DNA of 39,435 nucleotides from Hyphomicrobiales bacterium (GTDB lineage Bacteria; Pseudomonadota; Alphaproteobacteria; Rhizobiales; Rhizobiaceae): positions 1 through 39,435 of the forward strand of contig JAAENI010000804.1 of NCBI GenBank assembly GCA_024224595.1. The letters are read 5' to 3'. A program made the position numbers and the translations under genes. Of the stretch, positions 17,104 through 27,199 are shown one piece after another. The notes under the pieces are model-generated. The model ran no database searches. It was not told the origin of the DNA and was given only the letters and a program-made list of their open reading frames with translations. Position 1 is the stretch's first letter. Each line of letters begins with the position of its first letter.

Positions 17104-19904
17104 GCGGGTTTCGGGTCCAGAATCGGGGTCTGATTGATCGCCATAAAACCCTGTCGTTTCAGTTTGATGGAAAATCCTGTACCGGTCACCCTGGCGACAC
17201 ACTGGCATCCGCATTGCTGGCAAACGGGATAAAAATAATGGGCCGCAGCTTCAAATATCATCGCCCGCGCGGTGTATGGGGCGCATGGTTTGATGATTCC
17301 AATGCCATCTTTAATATTTCGCTTGGCGCTATCCAATTGCCAAACTGCCCTGCAGCGACGACCTATCTCGAAGATGGCATGCAGGCACGTTCCGTCAATA
17401 CTTTTCCCTCAGCGCGTTTTGACATCAAGGGAGTATTGGACTGGTTTTCTCCGTTTCTGCCAGCAGGATTTTATTACAAAACCTTCATGCGCCCAAATTG
17501 GCATCTGTTTGAGCCGACAATCCGAAAAATGGCAGGATTGGGCAAACTGGATGGCAATATCATTGAGGAATACCAAAGCGACCAGATCCATCAATCCTGT
17601 GATCTGCTGATCGTTGGCGCAGGTCCCGCCGGACTTGCTGCTGCCCTGAGCGCATCACAAAAAGGCAGTTCGGTCGTGCTTGTTGATGATCATGATATTG
17701 CCGGCGGCAGTTCTTACCAGCAGCAATCAAATATCGAAAATAAACCTGCCTCTCTTTGGATCAGAGATCAGATCGCAGCGATTGCTGGAAATGGCGGCCG
17801 CATTTTATTGTCAACCACAGCTTATGGCATTTATGATCACAATCTCGTTGCCCTGATTCAAGATAGTGGTTTTGGTCATGCACCAAGACTTTGGAGAATG
17901 CGCGCCAAACGCATACTGATTGCCACCGGTGCAATAGATCGCCAGATCACCTTTGCCAATAACGATCGACCGGGAATAATGTCGGCGGTGGGTGCCCTTG
18001 AGTTCCTGGGTCGTTATGGCGTTCTGGTGGGTAAAAAAATCGCATTGTTATCCAATAATTCTCACACGCAAAATACAGCAAATCTGCTACGCGAAGCGGG
18101 TGCAGAGGTCGAAACATTTGATACCGGTGATAATTCCCCGGTTGCCATCGGTGGAAAAAAACTGCGCGCCTTGAATATCGATGGAAAATCACATTCCTGC
18201 GATGTCATATTGGCATCAGGTGGATTGACACCTGTTGTTCATCTCTGGCGTCATGGCGGTGGCAGGCTTGAATGGAATGAAGCTATCCAGGCATTCATAC
18301 CGGCACAAGCAACAACTGGCATGCGTGCTGCAGGGGCAGCCAATGGAATATATGAGTTGGATGAAGCTCTGGCGGATGCGCGCGCCGCCGCACTTGATCA
18401 GCCTTCTCCAAAAGTTCAAAGCGCTTACCAGATCAAGGCACTTTTACCGGATATAAATTCGAAAAAGCGCCAGTGGATAGATTTTCAGCACGATGTGACG
18501 GTGAAGGACATTGAACTTGCCGCACGTGAAAATTATTCTTCCGTTGAACATTTAAAAAGATATACCACGCTGGGTATGGCGTCGGACCAAGGCAAAACGT
18601 CAAATATGGCGGGACTGGCGGTGATGGCCTCATTACAAAACCGAACCATCTCTGAAGTTGGCACAACAACATTCCGGCCACCCTTTGTGCCGGTACCATT
18701 CGAACTTTATCGCGGCGTCAAACGACAACAATTATTCAACCCGCCTAAACGCCTTGCCCTTGAGGCTGAACATCGAAATGTCGGTGCGGCAATGGGAGAA
18801 TATGGCGGCTGGTTACGCCCGGCATGGTATGGCGATGATGACCCTCATAACACTATTCGCAAGGAAGTGATTTCAGCGCGAACCCATGTTGCAATCATCG
18901 ATGCTTCCCCACTGGGTAAAATTGAAATCATGGGGCCCGATGCGGAAAAATTTATAAACTTTGTCTTCTACAATACGCTCACCACTCTGAAACCTGGTAA
19001 AATCCGTTATGCGCTGATGCTGAGCGAACGCGGCATTGTTTATGACGATGCGGTGATCACCCGAGTTGATCAAAACAGGTTCATTATATCCTGTTCTTCC
19101 TCCCATGTTGAAGGCGTCAATAATGCACTGGAAGGCTGGCGCCAGGATGGCAACGATCCGGATCGGATATTTGTACATGACACAACACAAAACTGGGCAA
19201 CGATTACATTAAGTGGTCCTAAAGCAGGCGAGTTACTTTCAAAACTCGACATGTCAATTGATTTATCCCCGGATGCATTTCCACATATGACATTTAGGCA
19301 GGCCGATTTTCTGTCTGTTCCCGCCCGCATATCCCGGGTCAGTTTTACCGGCGATCCAAGTTACGAGATTTCAGTGCCCACTTTGCATGCCTCTGCTCTT
19401 TGGTCGGCTATCGCCAAAGCTGGAAAATCAGTTCAGGCGGCTTTTATCGGCGTAGAAGCGCTTTCAATACTTCGGGCTGAAAAAGGCTATATTATTGTTG
19501 GCAAGGATACAGATGGTGAAACCATGCCGCATGATATCGGTTTTTCACAACCCAGGCTTCGCAAAGAATCTGCATTTGTTGGCGACCGGGCACTGCATAC
19601 ACACGCTGCCAATGGACAAAACAGACGTCAACTGGTCGGGCTGATGGTGAAAGGCAATGAATGCAAGATCGTTACAGGCGCACATTTGATAGATCAATCA
19701 GGCAGTAAACCACGTTCCATTGGGTATGTTACCTCCAGTTACGACAGCCCAACACTCGCCCATCCAATTGCGCTGGCATTATTGGAAAACGGTACGGCGA
19801 GAATTGGAGAAAGTGTGGCCGTCTGGAATCAAGGGGATATTCGCCAAGCGACGATTGCCTCTGCGTGTTTTTACGACAAAGGTGGAGGATTACTGAATGC
19901 GTGA
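17100..19904 (+). CDS. soxA: Sarcosine oxidase alpha subunit family protein
   Basis: 934 aa; N-terminal FDGKSCTGHPGDTLASALLANGI, dinucleotide-binding CDLLIVGAGPAGLAAALSA, C-terminal GcvT-like aminomethyltransferase region. Confidence 0.93.
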   Translation: MSGFRVQNRGLIDRHKTLSFQFDGKSCTGHPGDTLASALLANGIKIMGRSFKYHRPRGVWGAWFDDSNAIFNISLGAIQLPNCPAATTYLEDGMQARSVNTFPSARFDIKGVLDWFSPFLPAGFYYKTFMRPNWHLFEPTIRKMAGLGKLDGNIIEEYQSDQIHQSCDLLIVGAGPAGLAAALSASQKGSSVVLVDDHDIAGGSSYQQQSNIENKPASLWIRDQIAAIAGNGGRILLSTTAYGIYDHNLVALIQDSGFGHAPRLWRMRAKRILIATGAIDRQITFANNDRPGIMSAVGALEFLGRYGVLVGKKIALLSNNSHTQNTANLLREAGAEVETFDTGDNSPVAIGGKKLRALNIDGKSHSCDVILASGGLTPVVHLWRHGGGRLEWNEAIQAFIPAQATTGMRAAGAANGIYELDEALADARAAALDQPSPKVQSAYQIKALLPDINSKKRQWIDFQHDVTVKDIELAARENYSSVEHLKRYTTLGMASDQGKTSNMAGLAVMASLQNRTISEVGTTTFRPPFVPVPFELYRGVKRQQLFNPPKRLALEAEHRNVGAAMGEYGGWLRPAWYGDDDPHNTIRKEVISARTHVAIIDASPLGKIEIMGPDAEKFINFVFYNTLTTLKPGKIRYALMLSERGIVYDDAVITRVDQNRFIISCSSSHVEGVNNALEGWRQDGNDPDRIFVHDTTQNWATITLSGPKAGELLSKLDMSIDLSPDAFPHMTFRQADFLSVPARISRVSFTGDPSYEISVPTLHASALWSAIAKAGKSVQAAFIGVEALSILRAEKGYIIVGKDTDGETMPHDIGFSQPRLRKESAFVGDRALHTHAANGQNRRQLVGLMVKGNECKIVTGAHLIDQSGSKPRSIGYVTSSYDSPTLAHPIALALLENGTARIGESVAVWNQGDIRQATIASACFYDKGGGLLNA

Positions 19905-20436
19905 TGACCGCGATAAATGGGCTCCAGCAATTGGTGCGGAGCGCCCGGCAATTAAGAATACTCACCTGCAACTGTCTGTGTTAAAAACCCAACGCCAGAC
20001 ACTGATCAGTGGCCCCTACAAAAAGTGCCTTGATATCTGCAAACTGCCGCGCGCAACAAGCTGGCCGCAAACAGCCACAGGCAATAATTATGCCGTAAGA
20101 TTGAGGCGGGACCGAATACTGGTTATCGATGGACCTTCGCTGGATGATGGCTGGCATGACGACGCCGGTGTTTCAGTATCAGATATGAGCAGCGCCTATA
20201 TTCTAGTCGAGATCAAAGGTGAAGCTGCTCTGGATTTGTTAAACCGGGGGGCTGACTTAAATGTTGATATTGCCTCTGGATCAGTGGTTCGAAGTTTCAG
20301 GGGATTTGATGTCTTCATCTATCGCTGGCAATCAGAAACACAATTTCGAATGCATTTTCATCACGCCAATCTCGAAGCCATCTGGCAATTATCGCAAGCC
20401 TTCGAAAAACAGATTGTTGAATATAACCGGAGGTAG
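19897..20436 (+). CDS. soxG: Sarcosine oxidase gamma subunit family protein
   Basis: 179 aa overlapping the soxA end; SSAYILVEIKGEAALDLLNRGADLNVD and FDVFIYRWQSETQFRMHFHHANLEAIW pattern; last gene of a BDAG order. Confidence 0.85.
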   Translation: MRDDRDKWAPAIGAERPAIKNTHLQLSVLKTQRQTLISGPYKKCLDICKLPRATSWPQTATGNNYAVRLRRDRILVIDGPSLDDGWHDDAGVSVSDMSSAYILVEIKGEAALDLLNRGADLNVDIASGSVVRSFRGFDVFIYRWQSETQFRMHFHHANLEAIWQLSQAFEKQIVEYNRR

Positions 20437-20817
20437 GTCCTTCTGCTCATTTTGTTGATATCCTACACCAGAATTGAATCTTTGGTACTGCAAATGACCG
20501 AACTGCTGACGAAGCGTCAATTCGCTGTGCCAGCCCGATGACTTCTTTTGAACTTCTCGAGTCTAACGAAAGAGTCCGATATGAGCAAAGCGCAAAGTAG
20601 GCATTATAGCGCTTCACGGCAAATCGGTAAATAATAACTCAATCCCATCATTCATCATCCATAAAATCAGTGCTAGACAGCGCAGCATGAATTCAATAGG
20701 TTCCGAGAAACGCATTTATGGGGTTCACATCGGATTTAAATAATTTATCTACACAAAATATCGAAAATAGATAACGATCTGCATGATGAAATAGTGCCTG
20801 GGGAGGACAACGCCTAA

Positions 20818-21594
20818 ATGACTACAGAGCCAATTTTGCGCGTGGAATCGCTTGCGAAAAATTATGGTGGTTTGCAGGCCGTTCGGGGTGTGGATTTTGA
20901 AGTACCCGAAGGCTCGATCGTCGGTCTTATTGGTCCCAATGGTGCCGGAAAAACCACTACCTTTAATATGATTGCCGGTGTGGAAAAGCCATCTGCGGGG
21001 AGTATTTATCTTTCAGGAAATGAGATTACCGGCATTGAAACCCACGCCTTGTATCACAAGGGTTTGTTGCGAACATTTCAACTCAGCCACGAATACGCCC
21101 GCATGACCAGTAAAGAGAATCTGATGGTCGCGGCATCGGCTCAATTAGGTGAAAATATTTTCATGAATTGGTTAGCCTCCTCACGCGTCACCGCACGTGA
21201 ACGCGAAGTGCAAGATCGCGCCGAAGAGACACTCGAATTCCTCGGACTGACCCATGTAAGTGATGAATTGGCAGGTAACCTGTCCGGCGGGCAAAAGAAA
21301 TTACTGGAATTGGGCCGCACCATGATGAGCGATGCACGGCTGATCTTGCTTGATGAACCAGGTGCCGGCGTCAATCCTACTTTGATGCTAAAAGTAATAG
21401 ATATGATCAGGCGCCTCAATCAGGAACGCGGTTATACATTCTGCATTATCGAACACGACATGGATCTGATTGCAGATCTGTGTGAAAACACAATCGTATT
21501 GGCCGAAGGTCAGATTCTGATGCAAGGCACAATGGATCAGGTTCGAAAAGACGAACGTGTTATTGATGCATATTTTGGCGGAGAAGTCGTTTGA
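20818..21594 (+). CDS. livG: Branched-chain amino acid-type ABC transporter ATP-binding protein (LivG-like)
   Basis: Walker A GPNGAGKTT, signature LSGGQKK, GAGVNP, EHDMDLI. Confidence 0.93.
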   Translation: MTTEPILRVESLAKNYGGLQAVRGVDFEVPEGSIVGLIGPNGAGKTTTFNMIAGVEKPSAGSIYLSGNEITGIETHALYHKGLLRTFQLSHEYARMTSKENLMVAASAQLGENIFMNWLASSRVTAREREVQDRAEETLEFLGLTHVSDELAGNLSGGQKKLLELGRTMMSDARLILLDEPGAGVNPTLMLKVIDMIRRLNQERGYTFCIIEHDMDLIADLCENTIVLAEGQILMQGTMDQVRKDERVIDAYFGGEVV

Positions 21595-22313
21595 GTGATC
21601 GCCAGCCCATCCTTGAGTTACGCAATCTTTATGCCGGTTATGGCGAGACAGAAATTCTGCACGACATTAATATGTTTGTTGGCAGCCATGAAGTTGTTAC
21701 CATCATCGGACCCAATGGTGCCGGCAAATCCACAGCGATCAAGGCAGTATTGGGACTGCTAAATATACGCGGCGGTGAGATAGTGCTGGATAGCGTGGAG
21801 ATAACCAACACGCCTCCAGAAGTGGCTGTCACCAAAGGCATCAGTTATGTTCCCCAAACTCATAATGTTTTTGTAAATCTGAGCGTTCAGGAAAACCTTG
21901 AGATGGGCGCCTGGACAATTAGGGACGGAATAGAAGAACGTCTCGAAGCAATGTATGATTTATTTCCCGATTTGAGAGACAAGCGCAAACAGGCAGCTGG
22001 GTCTCTATCTGGCGGGCAACGCCAAATGGTCGCTATGGCCAAAGCATTGATGGTTGATTCCAAAGTATTGTTGCTTGATGAACCCACGGCTGGTTTATCA
22101 CCTAAGTATCGCGGTGAAATATTTGAAACAATCCAGAAAATCAATGCTACCGGCGTGCCAATTTTTATCGTTGAACAAAATGCCAAACAGGCTTTGGGCA
22201 TCGCTAATCGCGGTTATGTTCTGGTTGATGGAAGTAACCGGTATACCGGTACCGGAGCCGAACTCCTCGCGGATCGCGAAGTAGCTCGGATGTTCCTGGG
22301 TGGAAGGGATTAG
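21591..22313 (+). CDS. livF: Branched-chain amino acid-type ABC transporter ATP-binding protein (LivF-like)
   Basis: Walker A GPNGAGKST, LSGGQRQMVAMAKALM, LLLDEPTAGLSP, VEQNAKQAL. Confidence 0.93.
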   Translation: MSDRQPILELRNLYAGYGETEILHDINMFVGSHEVVTIIGPNGAGKSTAIKAVLGLLNIRGGEIVLDSVEITNTPPEVAVTKGISYVPQTHNVFVNLSVQENLEMGAWTIRDGIEERLEAMYDLFPDLRDKRKQAAGSLSGGQRQMVAMAKALMVDSKVLLLDEPTAGLSPKYRGEIFETIQKINATGVPIFIVEQNAKQALGIANRGYVLVDGSNRYTGTGAELLADREVARMFLGGRD

Positions 22314-22323
22314 GATTTAATCA

Positions 22324-23274
22324 ATGTGGGCTAGTTTCGGTTTTGAGTTTGTAAATTTCTATTTTATTCCGGGGTTGGTTCTGGGATGTATCTATGCACT
22401 GGGTGCTATAGGCATCACTTTGACCTTTGGCATTCTGCGTTTTGCAAATTTTGCCCATGGTGAGGTGATGATGACCGGTGCCTATTTCACCTGGACAATT
22501 TCCACCCTTGCCGGATTATGGCTGGGTTGGTCGCTGCATCCGCTGGTTGCTGCAATTCCCGCCATTTTCGCTGCCATTGGCATTTTGATGCTGATCGACC
22601 GTTACTTCTACAAACCATTCCGTAATGCACCAACAATTATGGTGGTGATGGCAAGTTTTGGTATGATGCTGGTGGTGCGAAGCACCGTTCAGTTTATCTG
22701 GGGGCCTAACCAGCTGACATTTGTCAAGGGTATCGACAAGCCAAACGAAGCGGTTCGCCAATTCACTGCCGATTTAGATTTGATGATACTGGTTCCCAAC
22801 AAGCATTTCTGGATTATGGCAGGCACGGTCATTATCATGCTGTGTTTCACCTATCTGCTGGAACGCACTCGCATAGGTAAAGCGATGCGTGCCGTATCCG
22901 ACAGCCCTGATCTGGCCCGAGTGACTGGCATTGATGTCGAGGCAGTAGTGCGCGCCACCTGGGTGGTTGGTGGATTTTGTGCTGTTGCTGCCGGTGTGTT
23001 TCTGGCGATGGATATCCAGTTTCTTGAGACAACTATGGGGTTTCGAATGCTATTGCCGATGTTTGCTGCAGCGATCCTGGGTGGTATTGGACGCCCGTTT
23101 GGCGCGGTATTTGGTGGTCTGATCATTGGATTGGCAGAAGAATTATCTGCTTATCCATGGATTGGAGACGCACCGTTTATCAGCCCCGGATACAAGACCG
23201 GTGTGGCATTCACAATCATGATTATCATGCTGATTGTGCGACCCAGCGGACTGTTTAAAGGGCGGACATTCTAA
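22324..23274 (+). CDS. livH: Branched-chain amino acid-type ABC transporter permease (LivH-like)
   Basis: GLVLGCIYALGAIGITLTFGILRFANFAHGEVMMTGAY; multi-TM; tandem with LivM-like gene. Confidence 0.93.
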   Translation: MWASFGFEFVNFYFIPGLVLGCIYALGAIGITLTFGILRFANFAHGEVMMTGAYFTWTISTLAGLWLGWSLHPLVAAIPAIFAAIGILMLIDRYFYKPFRNAPTIMVVMASFGMMLVVRSTVQFIWGPNQLTFVKGIDKPNEAVRQFTADLDLMILVPNKHFWIMAGTVIIMLCFTYLLERTRIGKAMRAVSDSPDLARVTGIDVEAVVRATWVVGGFCAVAAGVFLAMDIQFLETTMGFRMLLPMFAAAILGGIGRPFGAVFGGLIIGLAEELSAYPWIGDAPFISPGYKTGVAFTIMIIMLIVRPSGLFKGRTF

Positions 23275-24341
23275 TGGATCAGTTACTCGGCTTTTTCCTT
23301 TATTTCCTGTCTCTGCTGACAGTAGGCGGAATATATGCACTTTTGGCTCTTGGCCTCAATGTCCAGTGGGGTTTTGCTGGACTGTTCAATGTCGGCATTG
23401 CCGGTTTTGCAGCAGTAGGTGCCTACACATATGCCCTGTTAACAACCGATGTCAGTCCATTTCATATGGGTGGACTGGGATTGCCCCTGGCAATTGGTGC
23501 CATCGCAGCCATGCTGCTTTCGGGTGCGATTGCCGGGGTCATTGGTGTTATCTGTATCCGGTTGCGAGCAGACTACCTTGCTATTGCCACCATTGGTATC
23601 GCTGAAATTATAAAATTATTCCTGAAAAATCAGACAGAACTTACCAACGGTCCGCGTGGAATAAACAAAATTCCACGGGCCTGGGAACATTTTACTGAGG
23701 AACGTTTTTATACCAGCGCACCGATGTCATGGATCAGTGACGCGGCCGGTTGGCAGGCATTTTTTGACTCCCTGCCCAGATGGTGGTGGCAGCCGATGTT
23801 CACTCTAACCATATTGCTGGTCATCTTCGGTGTTTACATATTACTCGAACGTGCCAGATTATCCCCATGGGGACGCATGATGACCGCGATCAGAGAAAAT
23901 GAGCATGCAGCCCAGGCTGCCGGCAAGGATGTAACTCGTCGCCGCATTGAGGCATTTATTCTGGGCGCCGTAATCATGGGCATGGCTGGTGCCTTGTTCG
24001 CACAACATTTACGGCTGATCGATCCCACCAACACATTCGATCCTGCAAAAATGACGTTCCTGGTCTGGGTGATGTTGATTGCCGGTGGATCAGGCAATAA
24101 TCGTGGTGCGATATTAGGTGCATTTCTGATCTGGACCATCTGGTCTGGCAGTGAACTTGTTATCAATACTTCAATTGAAATCATTGCAAATTATCAGGAT
24201 ATGTTCGATGTTGGGGTGTTAAGGACCCGGGCAGGGTATTTGCGCATGCTCCTGATAGGGATTTTGCTACAATTCATACTTCAACGCTACCCCTCGGGTA
24301 TCTTGCCGGAATCGCGACCCGCCGCGATCGGCAAACAGTAA
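23274..24341 (+). CDS. livM: Branched-chain amino acid-type ABC transporter permease (LivM-like)
   Basis: GGIYALLALGLNVQWGFAGLFNVGIAGFAAVGAYTYAL; multi-TM. Confidence 0.93.
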   Translation: MDQLLGFFLYFLSLLTVGGIYALLALGLNVQWGFAGLFNVGIAGFAAVGAYTYALLTTDVSPFHMGGLGLPLAIGAIAAMLLSGAIAGVIGVICIRLRADYLAIATIGIAEIIKLFLKNQTELTNGPRGINKIPRAWEHFTEERFYTSAPMSWISDAAGWQAFFDSLPRWWWQPMFTLTILLVIFGVYILLERARLSPWGRMMTAIRENEHAAQAAGKDVTRRRIEAFILGAVIMGMAGALFAQHLRLIDPTNTFDPAKMTFLVWVMLIAGGSGNNRGAILGAFLIWTIWSGSELVINTSIEIIANYQDMFDVGVLRTRAGYLRMLLIGILLQFILQRYPSGILPESRPAAIGKQ

Positions 24342-24369
24342 TTAATCTGCGGGAAACAGGAGAATTAAT

Positions 24370-25563
24370 ATGAGAAAGATAATTTTGAGCTCCATTGCCG
24401 CATTGGCAATGACCTCGACTGCATTTGCAGAAGTCAAAATCGGGAACCCGATGGGATTAACCGGTCCTATTCCTGATCTGGTAGCGCCAATGGCTAAAGC
24501 CGTTGATCTGGCTGCAAAACACGTCAATGAGCAGGGTGGCCTGTTTGCCGGTGGCGAGAAATACACAATCGTCAGAGCAGATTCCGCCTGCGACCCGGTT
24601 GCAGCGGTTGATGCTGTGACCAAACTGATCAACATCAACCTCGTATCAGCCATAATTGGGCCAGTATGTTCTGGCTCAACCATTGCGCAGGCAGAATCTG
24701 TATCAATTCCTGCAGGCGTTGTGACACTTTCCGTTTCAGCTTCTTCGCCAGCAATCTCATCGATGGAAAAAGGCACAGACCTCGTTTTCAGAACTGCCGC
24801 ATCGGACGCATACCAGGGCATTGCACTTGCTGAACTGACATTGGCCAAAGGCATTAAAGATATTGCTGTCTCCTATGCCAACGATGACTACAATGCTGCT
24901 ATAGCTGGCGTGTTTGCGAAGTCTTTTGCCGACAAGGGTGGTAAAGTTACCGCTAATGAGGCCCATGAGCCCAGCAAAGCTTCCTATCGTTCAGAAATCG
25001 CTACACTTGGTGCCACTTCCGATAACCTGGCTTTGTTTGCCTATTATGGTTCAGGCGGCATCACAGTGATGCGGAATGCTTTGGAAACAACAGCATTCAA
25101 GAACTTCATTGGCGCTGACGGAATGTTATCTCAAGAAGTGATTGATCAACTGGGTGCTGAAAACCTTACGGCTGTAACATTCACGACTTCTGCATCCGAT
25201 GACAGCACAGCCGCCTATGGTGCATGGAAATCACTGGCAGATGCTGCCGGTGTTCCAGCAGCTGATCCTTTCGTACCCAACTCTTATGATGCGGCCTTCA
25301 TGATGGCTCTGGCTGTCGAAAAAGCGGGTTCTGGCGATCGTGATAAAATTGCCGCCTCATTGCGCTTAATCGCCAATGCACCGGGTGAAGTTATCCTTCC
25401 TGGTGAATTTGCCAAAGCCAAGAAGATCCTGGCTGCCGGTGGTGACATCCATTATGTGGGTGCTGCTGGTCCACAGGACTTTGACGAAAATGGTGATGTT
25501 GCGGGCCGATTCTCAAAAAGCGTTGTCAAAGATGGCGCATGGTCTGCAGAGTTGATCAAGTAA
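24370..25563 (+). CDS. Branched-chain amino acid-type ABC transporter substrate-binding protein (LivK-like)
   Basis: Signal peptide MRKIILSSIAALAMTSTAFA; KIGNPMGLTGPIPDLV; periplasmic binding protein type 1 pattern. Confidence 0.93.
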   Translation: MRKIILSSIAALAMTSTAFAEVKIGNPMGLTGPIPDLVAPMAKAVDLAAKHVNEQGGLFAGGEKYTIVRADSACDPVAAVDAVTKLININLVSAIIGPVCSGSTIAQAESVSIPAGVVTLSVSASSPAISSMEKGTDLVFRTAASDAYQGIALAELTLAKGIKDIAVSYANDDYNAAIAGVFAKSFADKGGKVTANEAHEPSKASYRSEIATLGATSDNLALFAYYGSGGITVMRNALETTAFKNFIGADGMLSQEVIDQLGAENLTAVTFTTSASDDSTAAYGAWKSLADAAGVPAADPFVPNSYDAAFMMALAVEKAGSGDRDKIAASLRLIANAPGEVILPGEFAKAKKILAAGGDIHYVGAAGPQDFDENGDVAGRFSKSVVKDGAWSAELIK

Positions 25564-25593
25564 ACAAGGTTCAAAGCAAAATTGCATATATTG

Positions 25594-25628
25594 GGGCCCG
25601 GATTGATGTTTTGATCCGGGCCCTTTTT
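25594..25628 (+). terminator. Rho-independent terminator
   Basis: Perfect 10-bp stem GGGCCCGGAT / ATCCGGGCCC (25594-25603 / 25614-25623) followed by TTTTT. Confidence 0.92.
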
Positions 25629-25665
25629 CGTCAAAATACTGCTCGGTTTTCAGAGGCAAAATCAA

Positions 25666-27072
25666 ATGTCGAACAGATCAAAGCCACACGCAAGACTTAC
25701 CCGGATCAGTTTGCCGGAATTTGGTGTATCTGAAGAACAGCCAAATCTGGAAGACAGTGTTTATGTAAAAAGATACGCCATGTTAATGGAGCACATTGCT
25801 ACGTCCGGCGCAGATGCAGTTGTTGTTTATGCCGATCGCGAACACGCTGCCAATATGGCCTGGCTGACGGGATTTGATCCCCGCTTCGAAGAAGCCTTAC
25901 TGATCGCTATCCCTTCAAGAGAACCGATAATTCTGACCGGCCCGGAAAATTCTGGGGTAGCTGCTACTGCTCCCCTGCCAATGGAGGTGCGACTTTATCA
26001 GCCTCTGGGACTGATGGGGCAGGACCGCAGTAGCACGCCGGCCCTGGCCGACCTACTGGTGGAGGCAGGCATAAAAAACAGTATGAGTATTGGGGTATGC
26101 GGCTGGAAGTATTTTTCAAAACAGGAACACGCCGATTATCAGTCATGGATCGAAATTCCCGCCTATATCGTTGATACATTACGCAGGATATGCGGTGAGA
26201 ACGGCCATCTATACAATGCCGGCGCTTTATTCATGGCTCCTGAAAGCGGGCTGCGTGCAACCAATACAATTGATGAACTTGCTCGCTATGAATTTGCCGC
26301 GTGCCATACCTCTGAAGCCATCAAACGCGTTGTTCATTCCACTCGCCCTGGCATGCGAGAATTTGAAGCAGCCCAGGCACTGCAGCCTATTGGAATGCCA
26401 CTTTCATGCCACCCGATGCTATCATCAGGAAAAAGGGCCTGGCATGGTCTGCTTAGTCCAACATCGAAAATTATTGAAAAAGGTGATGCGATTACTTCTG
26501 CCTACGGCGTTCAGGGTGCATTAAATTGCCGTGCCGGTTGGCTGGCACATGATGCTGATGATCTCCCTGGCCCGGTTAAAGACTATGCCAATGTTCTGGT
26601 GGCACCCTATTTTGAGGCAATCGTCGAATGGCTGGAGACAATCGAAATTGGCATTGAGGGTGGCACTCTTGATGCAATAATCCGAAAACGATTAGGCGAT
26701 CCATTTTTTGGCATCAAACTTAATCCCGGTCATTTAATACATCTGGAAGAATGGATGCACACGCCGATATCGAAAGGCAGCCAATCCAGGTTGCATTCAG
26801 GCATGGCGATCCAGGTTGATGTCATTCCGGGAACCGGTTCTCCATATTTTACAACTAATATTGAAGATGGAATTGTATTACTTGACAAAAACGGCCGGTC
26901 ACAATTTGCTGAAAAATATCCGCAGGCATTTGAACGTATCATGCTTCGCCGCGAATTCATGCAGGACCAGTTCGGCATCAGTCTCAAGCCGGATTGCCTT
27001 CCTTTTTCCAATATTGCTGGTTGGCTTCCACCATTCTGGCTGTCACCTGAACGGGCAATGACCGTTCGATAA
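25666..27072 (+). CDS. M24 / creatinase-fold (Xaa-Pro aminopeptidase-like) protein
   Basis: 468 aa; N-terminal creatinase-like RYAMLMEHIATSGADAVVVYADREHAANMAWLTGFDPRFEEALL and C-terminal pita-bread-like region (LNPGHLIHLEE, LHSGMAIQVDVIPG, NIEDGIVLLD). Confidence 0.75.
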   Translation: MSNRSKPHARLTRISLPEFGVSEEQPNLEDSVYVKRYAMLMEHIATSGADAVVVYADREHAANMAWLTGFDPRFEEALLIAIPSREPIILTGPENSGVAATAPLPMEVRLYQPLGLMGQDRSSTPALADLLVEAGIKNSMSIGVCGWKYFSKQEHADYQSWIEIPAYIVDTLRRICGENGHLYNAGALFMAPESGLRATNTIDELARYEFAACHTSEAIKRVVHSTRPGMREFEAAQALQPIGMPLSCHPMLSSGKRAWHGLLSPTSKIIEKGDAITSAYGVQGALNCRAGWLAHDADDLPGPVKDYANVLVAPYFEAIVEWLETIEIGIEGGTLDAIIRKRLGDPFFGIKLNPGHLIHLEEWMHTPISKGSQSRLHSGMAIQVDVIPGTGSPYFTTNIEDGIVLLDKNGRSQFAEKYPQAFERIMLRREFMQDQFGISLKPDCLPFSNIAGWLPPFWLSPERAMTVR

Positions 27073-27199
27073 GCCCAGAGTGTTCGCATCGATTAATCGC
27101 AATTCAGCCAAATTACTACACTATCTATATCGAATAATATCAGCTTTAATGGTTCCGTATTAAGATAATCCAGACACAAAACAAGTTGTTTGAAGCCCA

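Noticed and set aside
20440-20817. Possible eroded gene or regulator between soxG and livG
   Set aside because: Only short ORF fragments with no recognisable motif; treated as intergenic/promoter region.
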